Below are positions 50,290-62,971 of a DNA stretch of 64,000 nt, piece after piece. Below the pieces are notes generated by a model that made no database searches, was not told the DNA's origin, and saw nothing but the letters and a program-made list of their open reading frames with translations. The stretch spans positions 2,306,501 through 2,370,500 of the forward strand of contig OY821779.1 of the NCBI GenBank assembly GCA_963682175.1, in the 5' to 3' direction. The stretch comes from Triglochin maritima. Taxonomy: Eukaryota > Streptophyta > Magnoliopsida > Alismatales > Juncaginaceae. Position 1 is the stretch's first letter; every line of letters starts with the position of its first letter. Both the position numbers and the translations under genes were made by a program.

Positions 50290-52454
50290 TTACACGTCGT
50301 CATCATTATACTTTTGGTCCATCTGGTTCTGGACAGCTCTGATGGCGGCAACTCGAGCTGCTGTTGCAGCTCTGTTAGCAGCTGCTACAGCTTTATCAAC
50401 TCGTTCATCCGATGGGGGAATGAGAAGGGCATTTGCTTCTGCCTTTCTAGCAGCCTGAATGAGAAAGAGTACAAAATGCCGAGATTAGAGAACAGGATTT
50501 GTTATGTAGTCAAGGGATGTTATGTTGGGGTATTATACCTGAACAGCACGCTGAACAGCTTCAATGCTTGGATGTTGAGGGGTCTTTAGAACACCATAAT
50601 TCCACTCCCCTGATCTGGTCTCACCATTCCTGAAAGTGTAGGTTCCGTAGCCTTGTTTTCTACCCTCGTGCCAAGAACCCTCGTGGCAATGGCCATTTGC
50701 AAAATGATAGACTCCGAAGCCGTGGATCCTATCACCAAAATACTCTCCAGCATATCTATCTCCATTTCTGAAAGTAAAACTCCTTCAGATTAGTAATACT
50801 GCAAACTTTTGAATCGCTAAGTTTCACAACCTTTCTTGGTACAAACTTAAAAATCTCACAAATTCATTGGCAATGGGAAACATCATGCAATAAAATCATT
50901 ACTGAGAATTTCCTTTGGACATATTGATTCCAATGCAGAAGAAAAAAATATCAGAATGGTCTTCGAAATGACAGTACTATTGATTAGAATTCATCGTACC
51001 ATAATATAAATTTTACTCGGAAAGAAAATTTTAGAAAATGGCATCCTAGCATGTAGCAACACTTGCTGGTAATAGATGCATTAACTAAAACCATTTCCAA
51101 ACCAATCGTCAGAGCAGTATTGGGGTGCAAAATCCGATCAGAACAAAAACGTCAATTCACTACATTCCTATTTGAGATATGCTTAACAGCTTAACTAATT
51201 ATTCGAAATTGACTACATTTCCTCAAACACTCACAGTAACTAAACAAGAATCACTGAAATTTCATAACGATCATAGCCTAGTATGAGACGCCCAATTTGA
51301 AGTTGCACTATTTACAAGTTGAATCAGAGAAAAAAACAACAATCCATACCATAAAAACAAAAAAATTACCAACATGATTATTGACGGTTGTAATGAGATC
51401 AAGTTCCTAATGATCACCAATTGAATAACAAACAAGAAACCAAATTGATAAAAAACAACCTCGTGTATTTCACCGGCACATAATACACCGGTTGTAGCAA
51501 AGGTGATTCAAATTCCTAGGTGTGGCAATTGTGAACTTCACTTCACCGTCGCAACAAAAGCAAAAACAAAAATGAAAACTAAATCAATTCCTTTCTTCAA
51601 AACAAACATTTCCCCACACTCAATACCATGCAAAGAAATGAAGAATCAAGAAACAAACCAACCACACCTCCACTTAACTCTCATCACCACATCAACAACA
51701 ACAACAAAAAATACCTGAAATGATAGTAGCCCAAGCCATGCTTAACTCCACATCTAAACTCCCCAACATAACAGCTCCCATCAGAGCAAGTCTGCACTCC
51801 AACCCCATGACTCTGCCCGCTCAACCACTCTCCGGCGTAATTATCCCCGGTATAAAACCGGAACACACCGAACCCGTGCCGGAGCCCGGCGCGATACTCC
51901 CCGCGATACCGACTCCCCCTCGCCCAGCTCTCGATCCCGCACCCCTCGTACTTCCCCTCCATCCACTCCCCCTCGTACCTCCCACTACCGAAGTAGCTAT
52001 AAACCCCACTCCCCTCACACCTCCCATTCCGGAACTCGCCCTCGTAGTAGTCCCCGTTTCCGTAGACCTGCACTCGCTCGCTCCCGGCAGGATCGGCGGC
52101 GTCCTTGTCCCGGTCGCCGATGAACCACTCGACCGGTTCCTTGGACGGGAGGCGGAGGAAGGCGAGTTTGCGGAAGGCGAGGGCGAGGAGGAGGAGGGCG
52201 AGGAGGGCGAGGGGGAGGAGGGAGAGGTAGAGGGAGGAGAGGAGGAGGAGGGAGGAGAGGGAGAGGAGGAGGAGGAGGGGGAGAGTGGTGGTTTGGGGTT
52301 TGGGTTTTGGTTTGGTTTTGGTTTTCTTGTGGTCGTCGTCGGAGGAGGAAGGTTGGTCCTCGTTGACGGCGGAGAGGCTCTGGATGGAGCGGAGAGTCGG
52401 AGATCGGAGGAGGGCGGAGGAGGAGGAGGTTCGGGTTAGCTTCGTGGAATCCAT
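50290..52454 (-). CDS. MORN-repeat membrane protein (377 aa, 3 exons)
   Basis: Exons 51715-52454, 50539-50767 and 50290-50454 join in phase. A Ser/Thr-rich cytosolic N-terminus (about 1-58) is followed by a long Leu-rich hydrophobic stretch (about 59-95, one or two membrane spans). About seven or eight MORN repeats of 23 residues follow, each of the pattern YxGEWxxGxxHGxGxxxxxxG (for example NYAGEWLSGQSHGVGV, RYAGEYFGDRIHGFGVYHF). The C-terminus is an Ala-rich helix (VAAANRAATAARVAAIRAVQ). MORN repeats bind phospholipids or act as scaffolds. Arabidopsis proteins with this layout are often mis-titled histone methyltransferase SET7/9 because of the MORN repeats; no SET domain is present here. 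The first Met follows a short leader and gives the full N-terminus. Confidence 0.93.
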
Positions 52455-54749
52455 GGAAGTGGGTTTCGTGGGGTTGTGGTTTGGGTTTCGATTTTATAGA
52501 GGGAGAGAGGTGGAAGAGTGGGGGATTTGGTGGAGAAAAGAAGTGGCTTTACTACGGGTTTCGGTTCTTTCCGGATCCGTAATCGGATCTTAGACTCAGC
52601 TTCGTTTGGATTGGGCGTCCCAACTCCCAACCGCTTACGTCATCCATATTTAAACGTCGGTTGCAGTGAATATTATCGGACGATTGGATATGAATTTTTG
52701 CTCACAAATGTCTTAATATCTTATATACTAAGAGGATGACATTTACACGTGAAATGACATTCCGACGAAAGCGAACTTGGACATGCTTTTCTAAGATGTA
52801 AGACTGCAAGTGTTGGCAATTTTTGAAAGTATTACCCTACTAGGATTTCGACGAACCGCAAGGATGTGTGATTACAAACGTAGCATGCACCTAAATCAGG
52901 AGAAAGTCGATCTAGTCTTTAGCTTTTTTTTGAAGGTGTTTGGGCTCCAAAATACACGTGGATTGAGACATATATGTCTGTTACGAAATTAGAATACAAT
53001 TATCTCATTACGTGTCGATATTTACAAGAGTAGAGAAAATTGTGTGTCAAAAAGACAAATCCCAGTGATATAGGCCTATATTTGGAATTTGATTTTAACT
53101 TGAAACTTAATTTCTTGTAGAAAAAATCAACATCTCCGTCTAGAGGAAATTATGCATTTTGCATAATTTACTATATTTTTTATTTTTCTCCTGGAAAAAA
53201 AAACTCCTGTTTGGATCAGTTCATCTCATCTTTTGGATCCATGCTCTGAATGTTTCTTCTACTCCAAAATGCATCTCACTTGTATTCGAGAATATGAAAT
53301 CATCTTTGCTTGGTTACTACAATTATATGTCTTGCCACAAAACTAATTTGAGTCTTGCAAATCGCAATGCATGTATTATTAGACATAATTGACAAGTATT
53401 GGTTTACAAGGACGGATGCACAAACAAATAAATTCAAAATAGATTGGACTCCGTCAGTGTTTTTCTAGAACAAAACCTTTTTTCGTAAAATAAACGTTGC
53501 GTGCGTAATAGAATAGTAAAGCAAACTTGGTAACCGAAATAAGATTAGCGGGAAATACTATGTTAACAACGACAAAAGGAGAGAAGATTCATCCAAGGAC
53601 ATTGATGAATTGTCACTTTAGGAATTTATATTACGAAGCTTAGGCCACCTTAACTGGAGGGGGGACGGCCGCGCCCACCCAGGCAAGCGTTGGGCGTCCC
53701 GATCAACTGCGGGGGCATGTCCCCCCAAATAAAAATAAAATGTTTTATTTTGTTATTTGTTGAAAATGTTTATAAATTTATTAAAAATTCGTTTTAAATT
53801 GTTTTTTCAAAAAAATCTGAAAATATATTTTTTATTTGTTTTGATTTTGTAGATTTTTTGTGATTTTTTTATATTTTACCAATGAATGATCTCCGAATGA
53901 CGTGGATGGGAGAAAATGTATGATGGATAGGATAGTCCGGACGCGGTTAAATTTTTTTTTTGGTGAATCGGGTGAACTGACGTGACAGAAATAGAGCAGG
54001 ATGGGTGGAGGTAGTCCGGGTACAAGACCAATAATGCAATACTTTTTGGCGTTAAACCCACCCAATTCATTATCCAAGGTTCAACCTACATAATTTATTA
54101 TTGATTATTTAACTCAATTATGTCATCATCTTCTACGATCATACAAAAGATAACGACAGGAACAGAAGAATGGGTTAATTACTAAATTTATTCATTTAAC
54201 TCGCCGACCATATATATGGTGAGTGCAATACATTCTTATTTTTACAGCAAAAAAACGGTTGAACCAATTTATCAGTTAAACCATTTGAATAATGATAACA
54301 ACGTGAAAAAACCAGATGAATCTAGGGTTGTCAATTTTGGCTCGACTCGATAGTTTGACTCGAAAAAAACGTTTGACTCTAGTTTAACTTGAAAATGAAT
54401 GATCTTGATGAAAAACCAAAAAAAAAATCAAACTTGATTCGGTAAACGAACCGCTCGAACTCGAAAAAATTGATGCTCGGCTCGATAGCTCGCTCGAACT
54501 TTTTATTGCTCCATTCATAATTATTTTTTTGTATTTGTTAATAACATAAGATAATACTTATGGTTCGAAAATTCACTCGACTTGGCTCGTTTACACCTCT
54601 CGATCAATCCCCTTTAGAATGTCTCAGAATTCCGTTATCCAAATACTAAAATTTTAATTTTAATACTTAATCTACAGATCATAGATTTCCCAAAAGGATT
54701 GTGATCCAAACCTGAATCCTCGAGTTCTAACTTGTTAGGCGACAATAGT
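52455..54749. other. Spacer upstream of the MORN gene
   Basis: Contains the MORN gene promoter. The block 53640-54075 (GGCCACCTTAACTGGAGGGGG...GGTAGTCCGGGTAC) has the GC-rich-ends, AT-rich-middle look of an old MITE, but I could not pair its ends. No coding sequence recognised. Confidence 0.4.
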
Positions 54750-54754
54750 ATTTG

Positions 54755-54870
54755 GGACGTAGTGGATTGGTTAGAGGTGAGTGTGTGAAGACGCAAGTTC
54801 GAATCTCGTTCCGTATGTCAAACGTTCTCGTCAAAATGGTGTGGACCACCTCTAATTTAGAACTGCAGTC
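54755..54870 (+). repeat. tRNA-like promoter sequence, possible SINE
   Basis: GTAGTGGATTGGTTAGAGGT resembles an A box and GTTCGAATCTC an exact B-box-type motif, 30-odd bases apart as in RNA polymerase III internal promoters. It does not fold as a full tRNA by eye. Ends and a poly tail are not apparent. Confidence 0.35.
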
Positions 54871-55154
54871 TTACTAACCCAAATGGCCCGGGTGCTGAGA
54901 ATTCTTGATTATAAAACTGAATTGCTAAACATCGCCCCAAAATTACTTAAATCGCCTCTTGAAATTACCATTTTGCCCTTCTCTCATTTCTACTGCTATA
55001 ACGCGACATTTTACCCTCCTATCACACATCTTTCTTCATATTCCTCTTATAATCATAAAAAATAATGTTTTGGAGGTCAGTAATGAACCAACGGACGCCC
55101 CAGTGTACTCGAATCTGGTAAAATATCTAACATCTTTTTAATAAAAAAATAATA

Positions 55155-55395
55155 AAAAATTACAGGCGTCCGACGGAGCCGCCCCCACGTAGGATGGGGC
55201 GTCTGGCTAAGACGCCTTCCCAATGGGGGCAGCGTTTTACCCAGACGCCTTACCCATCGGGGGGGGGGGGGGGGCGTTTTACCCAGACGCTCCGCCCATG
55301 GGAGATGCGTCTGTGTAAGACGCCTCCCCCATGGGGGAGGCGTTTTAGCCAGACGCCCCCTCCTACGTGGGTGCGGCTCCGTCGGACGCCCGTAA
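55155..55395. repeat. Internal inverted-repeat cluster, GC-rich
   Basis: GGCGTCCGACGGAGCCGC at 55165 is matched inverted by GCGGCTCCGTCGGACGCC ending near 55391. Between them are several copies of CCCATGGGGGAGGCGTTTTA / AGACGCC, and a 16-base G run at about 55260. It would fold into a large hairpin. Confidence 0.75.
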
Positions 55396-55741
55396 TTTTT
55401 TATTATTTTTTATTATTTTTTTAAAAAGATAATTGATTATAAATTTAGATAATTGTTAAATTAATTAATAAGTTAATAATTACTATATTCGGATGATCGC
55501 TCGCTCACCGGGGAGCGAGACCCCCGAACGATCTGTCGATGTGGTATTTGTAAGTCAGGATGTTTTACCACCGGGGGATTTGGAACTTAAAAAATGTTGG
55601 ATCTGGAATTTTTTTGAATCTTTATCACTTGCAAAAAAACTCATTGTAATCCGACCGGTTACCACCGAAAACTTGCAAAGAAACGTCAAATAATTTGAGA
55701 TAACACACCGTATAATTTTAATTTGACAAAAAATTAAAAAA

Positions 55742-55966
55742 ACGGGACGTCTGGCTAAGACGTCTGTACCATGGTTGCGGCGTCTGGCTAAGACGCCTCC
55801 ACCATGGTTGAGGCGTCTTAGCGAGACGCTTACACCATGGTAGAGGCGTCTGGCTAAGACGCCTGGACCATCGTGGAGGCGTGTGGCTAAGACGCCTCAA
55901 CCATGGTGGAGGCGTCTTAGCCAGACGCCTCCACGATGGTGCAGGCGTCTTAGCCAGACGCCTGAG
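55742..55966. repeat. Array of about 32-bp palindrome-related units
   Basis: About seven units of GGCGTCTGGCTAAGACGCC followed by TNNACCATGGTNGA; each unit is partly self-complementary, and orientation switches along the array. The central CCATGG is itself palindromic. Confidence 0.85.
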
Positions 55967-56186
55967 TCGGAAAAAAAATCCGTCTCCGTTACTTCGCCTG
56001 ATCTAGGTGTTTCGCCAGACATTTTCGTGGTGTTGGTACTAGGAATGTTAGTAAAACTGAGTCAAAAAACCTTGTTTAAAGACACGGGACGATATGAGTA
56101 TTAAATATATTGTTAAGGACAATTTGGTAATTTCAAGGGGCGATTTAAGTAATTTTGGGACGACGTTTAGTAGTTCTCTTATAAAA

Positions 56187-57826
56187 AAAAAGACATGTGT
56201 GTGGGGTCCAAAATCAAAGCTCACAATTTTTTAAAAAATAAATAAAAGAAAATGTGTTGGATCGAAATCGTTTTGGGCCGAAAAGAGAAGATCCAACTAG
56301 CGAGATATTTTGCGGCAAGGGAGACCGTGGGTCCCTGACATGCGGTAAAATCACCGTGAGCTTCGTACAGGTCTGCACGTGCGAAAAGCGGGGTGTGGTC
56401 ACCTTTGTCAGAGACCACCACACCCGACCAACCCCAACTACTCGATGGGAATGGCGGGTTCTCGTCACCGACCCGAAGCGGATACCGGAACGTCCGCTAA
56501 TGTTGGGTGCTGGGCCTTTAAGAATTGTCCAACAAGGCCCACCTGCCACCTCTGCAAAAATAGTGTAAGAATTAAGAAATCAACCCTAAAATATCTCGCC
56601 TGTTTTGGTTAAAAAAACATTTTTTCCCTTCAATTCTTAAATGTTAAGTCACGTTTGCTGCCGAAAATTACTTTACCTTTTATACGATAAATCTTTAAGC
56701 AAAATATGCTGTAATGACAGTAATGTAATGAGATGAGATGATGTTAAGTCGTTTACCAAAACTACCATACTTCTATACGGCTAATCTTAGATAAAATATA
56801 TGTTGTATTCTAGATGATTTTGCCTCATGTTACACGGAATAACAAACAGCATGTTACACCATTAATTTCATGCAACATATGATAAACTTGATATACAGTA
56901 CGATTTATAATATGTGGGGGCGATTTGGGGTGAAAATAGATAGGAAGTTGTTCAAATGTAGCAAACTCGTGGTAAGCTAGGGTTTAATAAATATTAATGG
57001 ATGAGTTTTTGACAAATCTCTGAGGAGTATAACTCTTCGAATTCTCTTCTGTGTTTGAAAGTACCTGCGAGGCTGCGAGCATAAATTGGATTGTTCAAGT
57101 TGACATTTACACCAAACTGTTGAATATCTGGAACTCTTTCCTCAAAAGGTGCATATAGTTATTGGAGTTGTTGGAGGGTATGCACACATAATGATATCAA
57201 AAAAAATCAAAAGTGATCAAGAGTGGCTGTTAAGGAGTTTGGAGAAGAAAATGAAGAAGTTAAGAGTTGACTGCGGATTTTGAGACCAACAAACATGAAG
57301 ATTTTCTAGGGCTGCAATCTTTAAGGAGGAAAAAGTCAAACCTAAATCTCAACGACAGAAAATAACTTTCATTTTTAGGTGTTGTATTAGTCAAAACCCA
57401 ACAACATCAACATTTATAATGAATTAATAGCTTGTCTTAGGGTTGAAGAAGGGGTCCATCCATCTCGGCATTGAATTGTTGCACAAGAAATATGCGTATT
57501 TCATTTAGGCTAGTTGTGAAATCACATCAAGGTCATGAAGTCTAAAATTGCCGAAAGAGGGAGACGATGTTCAAACTTCAAACTCGACGACGATCACCCT
57601 ATGAATTTAAAAATAAAGTCTTGTTTGACTTGTCTTGGATATTGGATCCATTTGGGTTATGTTGCGTCTAGGTAAAGGGTAAATTCTAGGTTTTGGGTAA
57701 ATGGTAGAATCACTTAAAACGTTGATTTAGTTATCTAAACAATTTTGACCTTTTTTAAGGTAAGATTTGAACTAACAATGACCGACGAAATTCCCAATCA
57801 CTTGGCTATAAAGTAAAAAGTGATGT
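56187..57826. other. Spacer, no gene recognised
   Basis: 56230-56570 is more GC-rich and open in several frames but shows no family resemblance. The rest is AT-rich. Confidence 0.4.
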
Positions 57827-59951
57827 TGTAACATCCTGAAACAGTGGAAATTTTAAAAATTTAAACAATCAAGAGAATATCAAAATAAACTCATCAACGG
57901 GAATGTCACTCAAATAAATCAACAGTCGGTGCACCAATAATACAACAGAGTTTGTCAAAAGACGTGATTACAACACTACAATGAAAAGACAGGTAATGTA
58001 ATCACGACGACCTCGAAGAGTCCGATGAGGATCTTGACCTCAAAATGTGTGCGCCCGCTGTCACCACCTGGCAGAACCTACTGCGGTCCAGAAACATGAA
58101 TCAAACAACGATGCCTGAGTTTCCCATTAAGAACCCCCGTATGTCAAGCTCACCTATATGCATGCAATAGTACGGTAAAAGAACCTATCATACTAGTAGC
58201 ATGTCATGTCACATCTGCAATGCATCAAATCCCTCAACAGGGTAAACGGGACCTCAGTCCAACAACCACGACCCTCAACAGGGTCCACAAGGACATCAGT
58301 CCAGCAACAACAACAACGAGTCTCCCTCGGAAACCTACCGTAGGCAAATACGGTCTTACGGACAGTACGCGACGCATCCCCCCACACGCGACTACTCGAG
58401 CCAAAGGGATCGGTGAGGAGCGTCCACACTTCCGTGCAAGGAACCACGTGGTCTACACCACCTTCGACGGAGACGTAGCCCGATCAGTCAACATCCCAGG
58501 ATAGGTGCCCAATCGGGGATCATCGCTGGCACAACATCAGCGGCATCGCCGGCACAACATCGGCGGTACAACATATGTCCGGCACAACATCGGAGGGCAC
58601 AACCACAAGCCGGAACATCGTCGGCACCATCATTGCCGACAACAACCTCGACGGCATCGCCGGCACAACATCGACGGTACAACATACGCCCGACACAACA
58701 TCAGACGGGTCCACACCGTAGTCTGCAGGGTCATCATGCTCCACGAGCCATGCGTCACGCGCATTGGGATCCGCGATCCCTCAGGTCTGCTACTCATCAG
58801 AGAGTAAGGCAACAACACGTCACACCACGTCCAATCCGGAAGTGGCGCGACCCAAGTGTCCACACTCTTCCACACGGCGGTCCTGAGCGGTACGAGCACG
58901 TACCCGTCGTCACCTCTCGGCTCACGCTCTAAGCGAGGACACGGGTTTCCGTGGACAGAGTTGACACAAACACAAGACCAGGAATCTAGTTCTGCACACA
59001 AACGGTCGACCGGAAAAGCCTAACCGGTCGACCGTCCCCAATAGGTTCGGTCGACCGAAAGTCTACAACGGTCGAACTATTCTGCGCGTCACTTGAGTCC
59101 AAACGGTCGAACAGAAGTCTAAAACCGGTCGACCGGATACGAGGTCAAAATCCGGTGTTGGTCAAAATCACCAAGACTATTCGGTCGACCGACTCAGGGG
59201 TTCCGGTCGACCGAAAACTACCAAGGTCATCCTAATAGACTACGTTATATAACGATCGAACGATATACATAAAACGGTCGAACAACATGCATAAATCTCA
59301 AGTACACTTAAGTTCCGGTCGACCCCAAAACAAGGGACGATCGACCGAAACACAAGAGGAAGCCCCGATTCACCAGCACAAATACACAACCGGTCGACCG
59401 CCGCAAGGCATCGTTCGATCGGTGATGGTTAAAATCGGGTAAAACACTACATCGGTCGACCGCCCATAGGGACCCGGTCGACCGTTGGTCGTCTTCAACC
59501 TCGCGCCAGCCGAGGATTTACGCACATATCGTCGCCGGGGAGGTCTCCGACCTCCCCCGACCGACCAACAACATCCCACTAACGTGGGGAAACAACAAAA
59601 TCAAACTAGAAGCCGACATACCTCGAAGAGAAGACGGAGAACGCCGGAGATCGCTCTACGTCACCTACGACCACAACCACCAACCACGCGCTTCACACTC
59701 GCGCCTCCGCTGCTCCCAGCACCACCCCACACGCTGGAGCAACTCCTTCGACCTCTGGACGTCAGAGATAAGCAAAAGAAATGAGAGAGATGAAGAAGTG
59801 AAGAGATTAAAAGATAAGGCTTTCTCCTCAACCCAACGCATGAACAGTAACCGCCCCCTACACCCATCACCGTCACTGTTCACCACTCATTTTCCATGCA
59901 AAGCTCCTCCTTGAATCACTGTTAGAACCCTAATGGGTTTAGGGTTCTAAC
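57827..59951. mobile_element. Probable long solo LTR (2.1 kb)
   Basis: Bounded by TGTAACATCCTGAAACAG and ...GGGTTCTAACA (TG...CA). Flanks GATGT (57822-57826) and GATAT (59952-59956) match at 4 of 5 positions. The start resembles the complement of the solo LTR end at 30.1 kb (TGTAATATCCTGAA). The last 40 bases form a hairpin (GTTAGAACCCTAA...TTAGGGTTCTAAC). The interior lacks coding domains and contains short direct repeats (CCCTCAACAGGGT twice near 58232 and 58272; GCCGGCACAACATCG several times in 58530-58700). Confidence 0.62.
59004..59486. repeat. Array of the palindrome GGTCGACC
   Basis: About ten exact GGTCGACC copies (most extended to CGGTCGACCG) and at least six variants (GGTCGAAC, GATCGACC, GATCGAAC) in under 500 bp, spaced irregularly by 15-60 bases, inside the putative LTR. 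Confidence 0.9.
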
Positions 59952-59956
59952 AGATA

Positions 59957-62050
59957 TATGGTATGCGTATGTCCATTCATTACCAACACTACCTGCATCC
60001 GTGACTGTGACTTTGACAGGGATAATGTTTAGTATATAATTAAGCGTGAACAACTGAACATTATGATTCGGATCATTGATGTTGACCTGTTGAGGTACCT
60101 TACAGTAACGAAGGTCAATTTGCCGTCCGTTTTAAAAAGTTAAAAGTCAATAAATTGGATCACCTTTTGAAAATCCAATCACTTGAGGAAAAGGTAGTGA
60201 ATGACGTAGAAATTTATATGCAATAATTCGGTTTGTCCACGTTCCACAGTCACGAGTCTCTTGATTTCAAGTAGTCAAACCAACCTCACCAAATTGACAT
60301 AGGCAAAACAAAACTCAATCTGAATAAACAGATACAGAAATTTTTAGTACAAACTTACGTTAAGTGCATGAAAGAAAACGTAATAATTAGTATGTAGTGA
60401 GGGGCGCAATGGAATCCGGGAACCACTTTAAACGTAATTGATTTAAATATAGAGCTAAATAATTTGGCTGGGACAGACATAAAACATAATTATGTGTGTT
60501 TCAGAAGTTTGGTAGATTTCCGTACAGAATCAAGGTCATTGTAAACCTAACTAACAAGACCAGATCCAAGATTAAATAGGACCCAACAACGACAGGAGAT
60601 CTATATCCTGACCAACTAGTTTTAAAAATATATATGTATATAATTAAGTGTTACAGTACATCACATGAATGCTGGGAACGTTGCAACTTTTAGATTATAA
60701 AAATTAAGCTGAGAATTACTATTAGTATGAAAACTGAAAGTTAAGATTCGAGTTTAAATTGGACTCCTTCAAGAATGGATATAGTTCAACATCTAACAGG
60801 CGTCCAGATGATGATATCTGAACTGATCACTGAACTCAATGAGTCATTGTGGGTGGATAATACTTAACAAACCTGGCAATAATATCATAACAAATTGGGA
60901 AAGTACTGCTGGTTTTACAAGTTATAATTAGTTGGTAGGACTAGGATCGATTTGCATTTCAAAGGAATTCAGTGTAGACACTACAGACATTTAAATGAAC
61001 TTCGATCCCTCAATTCAACTATATATATGTGTATATATATATGGTCAAACTCTAGTGAGTAAATGGTTCATCAAATTTAGTTTAAACCCCTTACAATCTT
61101 ACCATTGGATCTTATTTACAGTTAATCTTACCATTCATTAACATAACCGTTTTTTCTTAATCTACCTTACATTTTGAAATGAGTGATGGATATTATGAGG
61201 GTTTAATTTAGAAAAATTAAGTCGTGTGCTTGCTAAAGAATTCATAGATATATATATATATATATATCCAGCTGTTTCTTCAGTTTTAGTTATTCTCTAA
61301 AAGGCCGAACAAGTAGGCTCAACTATCTTTTAACATTAGATGAATAGTCTTGAAGCTAAAGGTCCATTTAAACCAAACACAAGCCCGTTAAACATTTCTT
61401 ACATCTTGACTCGTATAGATTACTTGCAAACCAAATGAGTGACTCATATTTAGAAAATATATACACCATTTTCTCTATGAACTTCAAAGTTCTCCATCTG
61501 CAAAATATGATCAAAACTTCACCAACACGTGTTTTTCGAAGAAGAAAAAAGTCTTACTTTATTTTCATCAATTAACGAAACGAATGATACACAAATAAAA
61601 CCCTGGGAAAAAGAAAAGAATATACTAGCTTTGTTGCACCCACTAAGGTTTGAACATGTAATTTTTGACTGAGGATCAACTTATCAACACAATTTATACA
61701 ATTAATCTCACACGAAGGCAACACAAGCTAATCTACTTTCTGATTTTATATGTAGGTATATGACTAAATTTATAGAAACTCATTCCTCTCAAGACATTAA
61801 CGAAAAACACATAACTGGCTGAACTAACTCAACTTGACAACACACCAACAATACGTATGAACCTTTTTTAGGGTATACCCGTGAAAAATTAATGATCATA
61901 GGAAGAACGTACAACACAAACAAACCAAACACAAGATTTAACACACAAGACAATTAGAAGAAGCAAGTGTAGATAAGTGCAAGGAATCGCTTCCAACGTC
62001 TCCCAAAAGCCATTCCTTCCCTTCCCGTCAACCTAACAACTTCCATGCAC
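59957..62050. other. AT-rich spacer upstream of the RING gene
   Basis: No coding segments seen. It has short (TA)n and TATATG runs near 61020-61040 and 61248-61268. Confidence 0.45.
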
Positions 62051-62058
62051 GTATATAA
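62051..62058 (+). promoter_or_regulatory. Probable TATA box of the RING gene
   Basis: GTATATAA, 58 bp upstream of the ATG at 62116, preceded by the CACG core. Confidence 0.45.
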
Positions 62059-62115
62059 TTAACAATCCAAATTAAACCACGTCTCTAATTCCAAACACAT
62101 TCAAATTAATTAACC

Positions 62116-62971
62116 ATGTCCTTCCACCCATCCACCGTCCATCTCCAACCCCGCCCCAGAATCTGCCGTCTATTCTACTGCTACCACTGCAACACCACCT
62201 TTCGAATCATCTCCTCAACGTCCTTCCACCCCTTCTGCCCCCGCTGCTTCGGCCACTTCATCCAACAACTTGACGCCCCACCACCCCCACCGACGCCCCT
62301 CCTCGACACACTCCTCGCTGCCCTCGGCCTCGCCGACGCCTTCCTCTTCCACCGGGATCCCCCTCTCCCACCGGTAGCCCATGACGTGCCCCCGTCGGTC
62401 TCCCCCGGGGACTACTTCACTGGGCCTAATATTAACAATCTCATCGATGAGATTACTCAGGAGGACAGGCAGGGCCCACCGCCGGCCGAGGAGTCTGCCG
62501 TCGAGGCGTTGAAGGTTGTGGACGTGGAGGGGGTGGAGGAAGATTGCCCTGTTTGTAAGGAGGAGTTTGTCGCCGGAGAGGAGGCACGTGAGATGCCGTG
62601 CAAGCACGTGTACCATAAGGATTGTATTTTGCCTTGGCTTAGGATGCACAATACCTGTCCAGTTTGCAGGTGAAGTGAAATTTGGTTGGTTCATCGCTTC
62701 TAAAATTCAAATAGTTAACTTTAACGTGATTTAGATCGAGTTTATTTTATAATCATCGTGGATTATCTTTGTCATTAGATACGAGTTGCCGGCGGCAAGA
62801 AGAGAGGACGTCGGAGAAGAGAGAAGGGATGTCACAGGGGAGAGGAGAGAGAGTGATCACAGTGGTGGTGGTGAGAGGTGGAGTCCGCTTTCTTTGGGAA
62901 GGTGGGCGTGGGGATCTTCGAGGTGGCCTAGTCGACTTAGTAGGTGGCAAAGGGATAGACGTAATATTTGA
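62116..62971 (+). CDS. RING-H2 E3 ubiquitin ligase with N-terminal zinc ribbon (248 aa, 2 exons)
   Basis: Exons 62116-62669 and 62779-62971 join in phase (AG|A) across a 109-bp intron that cuts the last RING codon block. The N-terminus has CYHCNTTFRI and FCPRCFGHFI, a CxxC...CxxC zinc ribbon typical of the RING1/RDUF/BTL group. A proline-rich linker follows (DAPPPPPTPLLD). The RING-H2 domain runs CPVCKEEF ... MPCKHVYHKDCILPWL ... NTCPVCR, with all eight zinc ligands in C3H2C3 order. The C-terminal tail is Arg/Ser/Trp-rich (RRESDHSGGGERW, SSRWPSRLSRWQRDRRNI). It transfers ubiquitin from E2 enzymes to targets; relatives act in drought, ABA or pathogen responses. No introns in the RING1 group is common, so the intron here is mildly unusual. 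Confidence 0.92.

Larger units (their letters stand above)
54917..56178. mobile_element. TIR element filled with palindromic arrays (1.26 kb)
   Basis: The ends CTGAATTGCTAAACATCGCCCCAAAA and (complement) GAGAACTACTAAACGTCGTCCCAAAA are inverted copies and continue TTACTTAAATCGCCYCTTGA for 60 or more bases. TTATAAAA occurs on both outer sides (54909-54916 and 56179-56186), a possible 8-bp target duplication, though such AT-rich sequence is weak evidence. Two internal arrays are listed separately. No transposase. Confidence 0.7.

Noticed and set aside
51720..52439. Plus-strand open frame of 239 codons, Pro- and Glu-rich
   Set aside because: It is the exact antisense of MORN exon 1; composition bias of the GC-rich exon keeps it open.
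54755..54870. A functional tRNA gene
   Set aside because: A- and B-box-like motifs are present but no cloverleaf with a paired acceptor stem can be drawn; at most a SINE.
55194..55424. Open frame encoding repeated RFTQTP / RLSQTP-like units, also at 55718-56104
   Set aside because: It is the by-product of palindromic DNA units with lengths divisible by three; similar peptides appear on both strands and no gene structure surrounds it.
55742..55966. Regularly spaced repeats resembling a CRISPR array
   Set aside because: Units vary in orientation and sequence, have no unique spacers, and lie within a plant TIR transposon.
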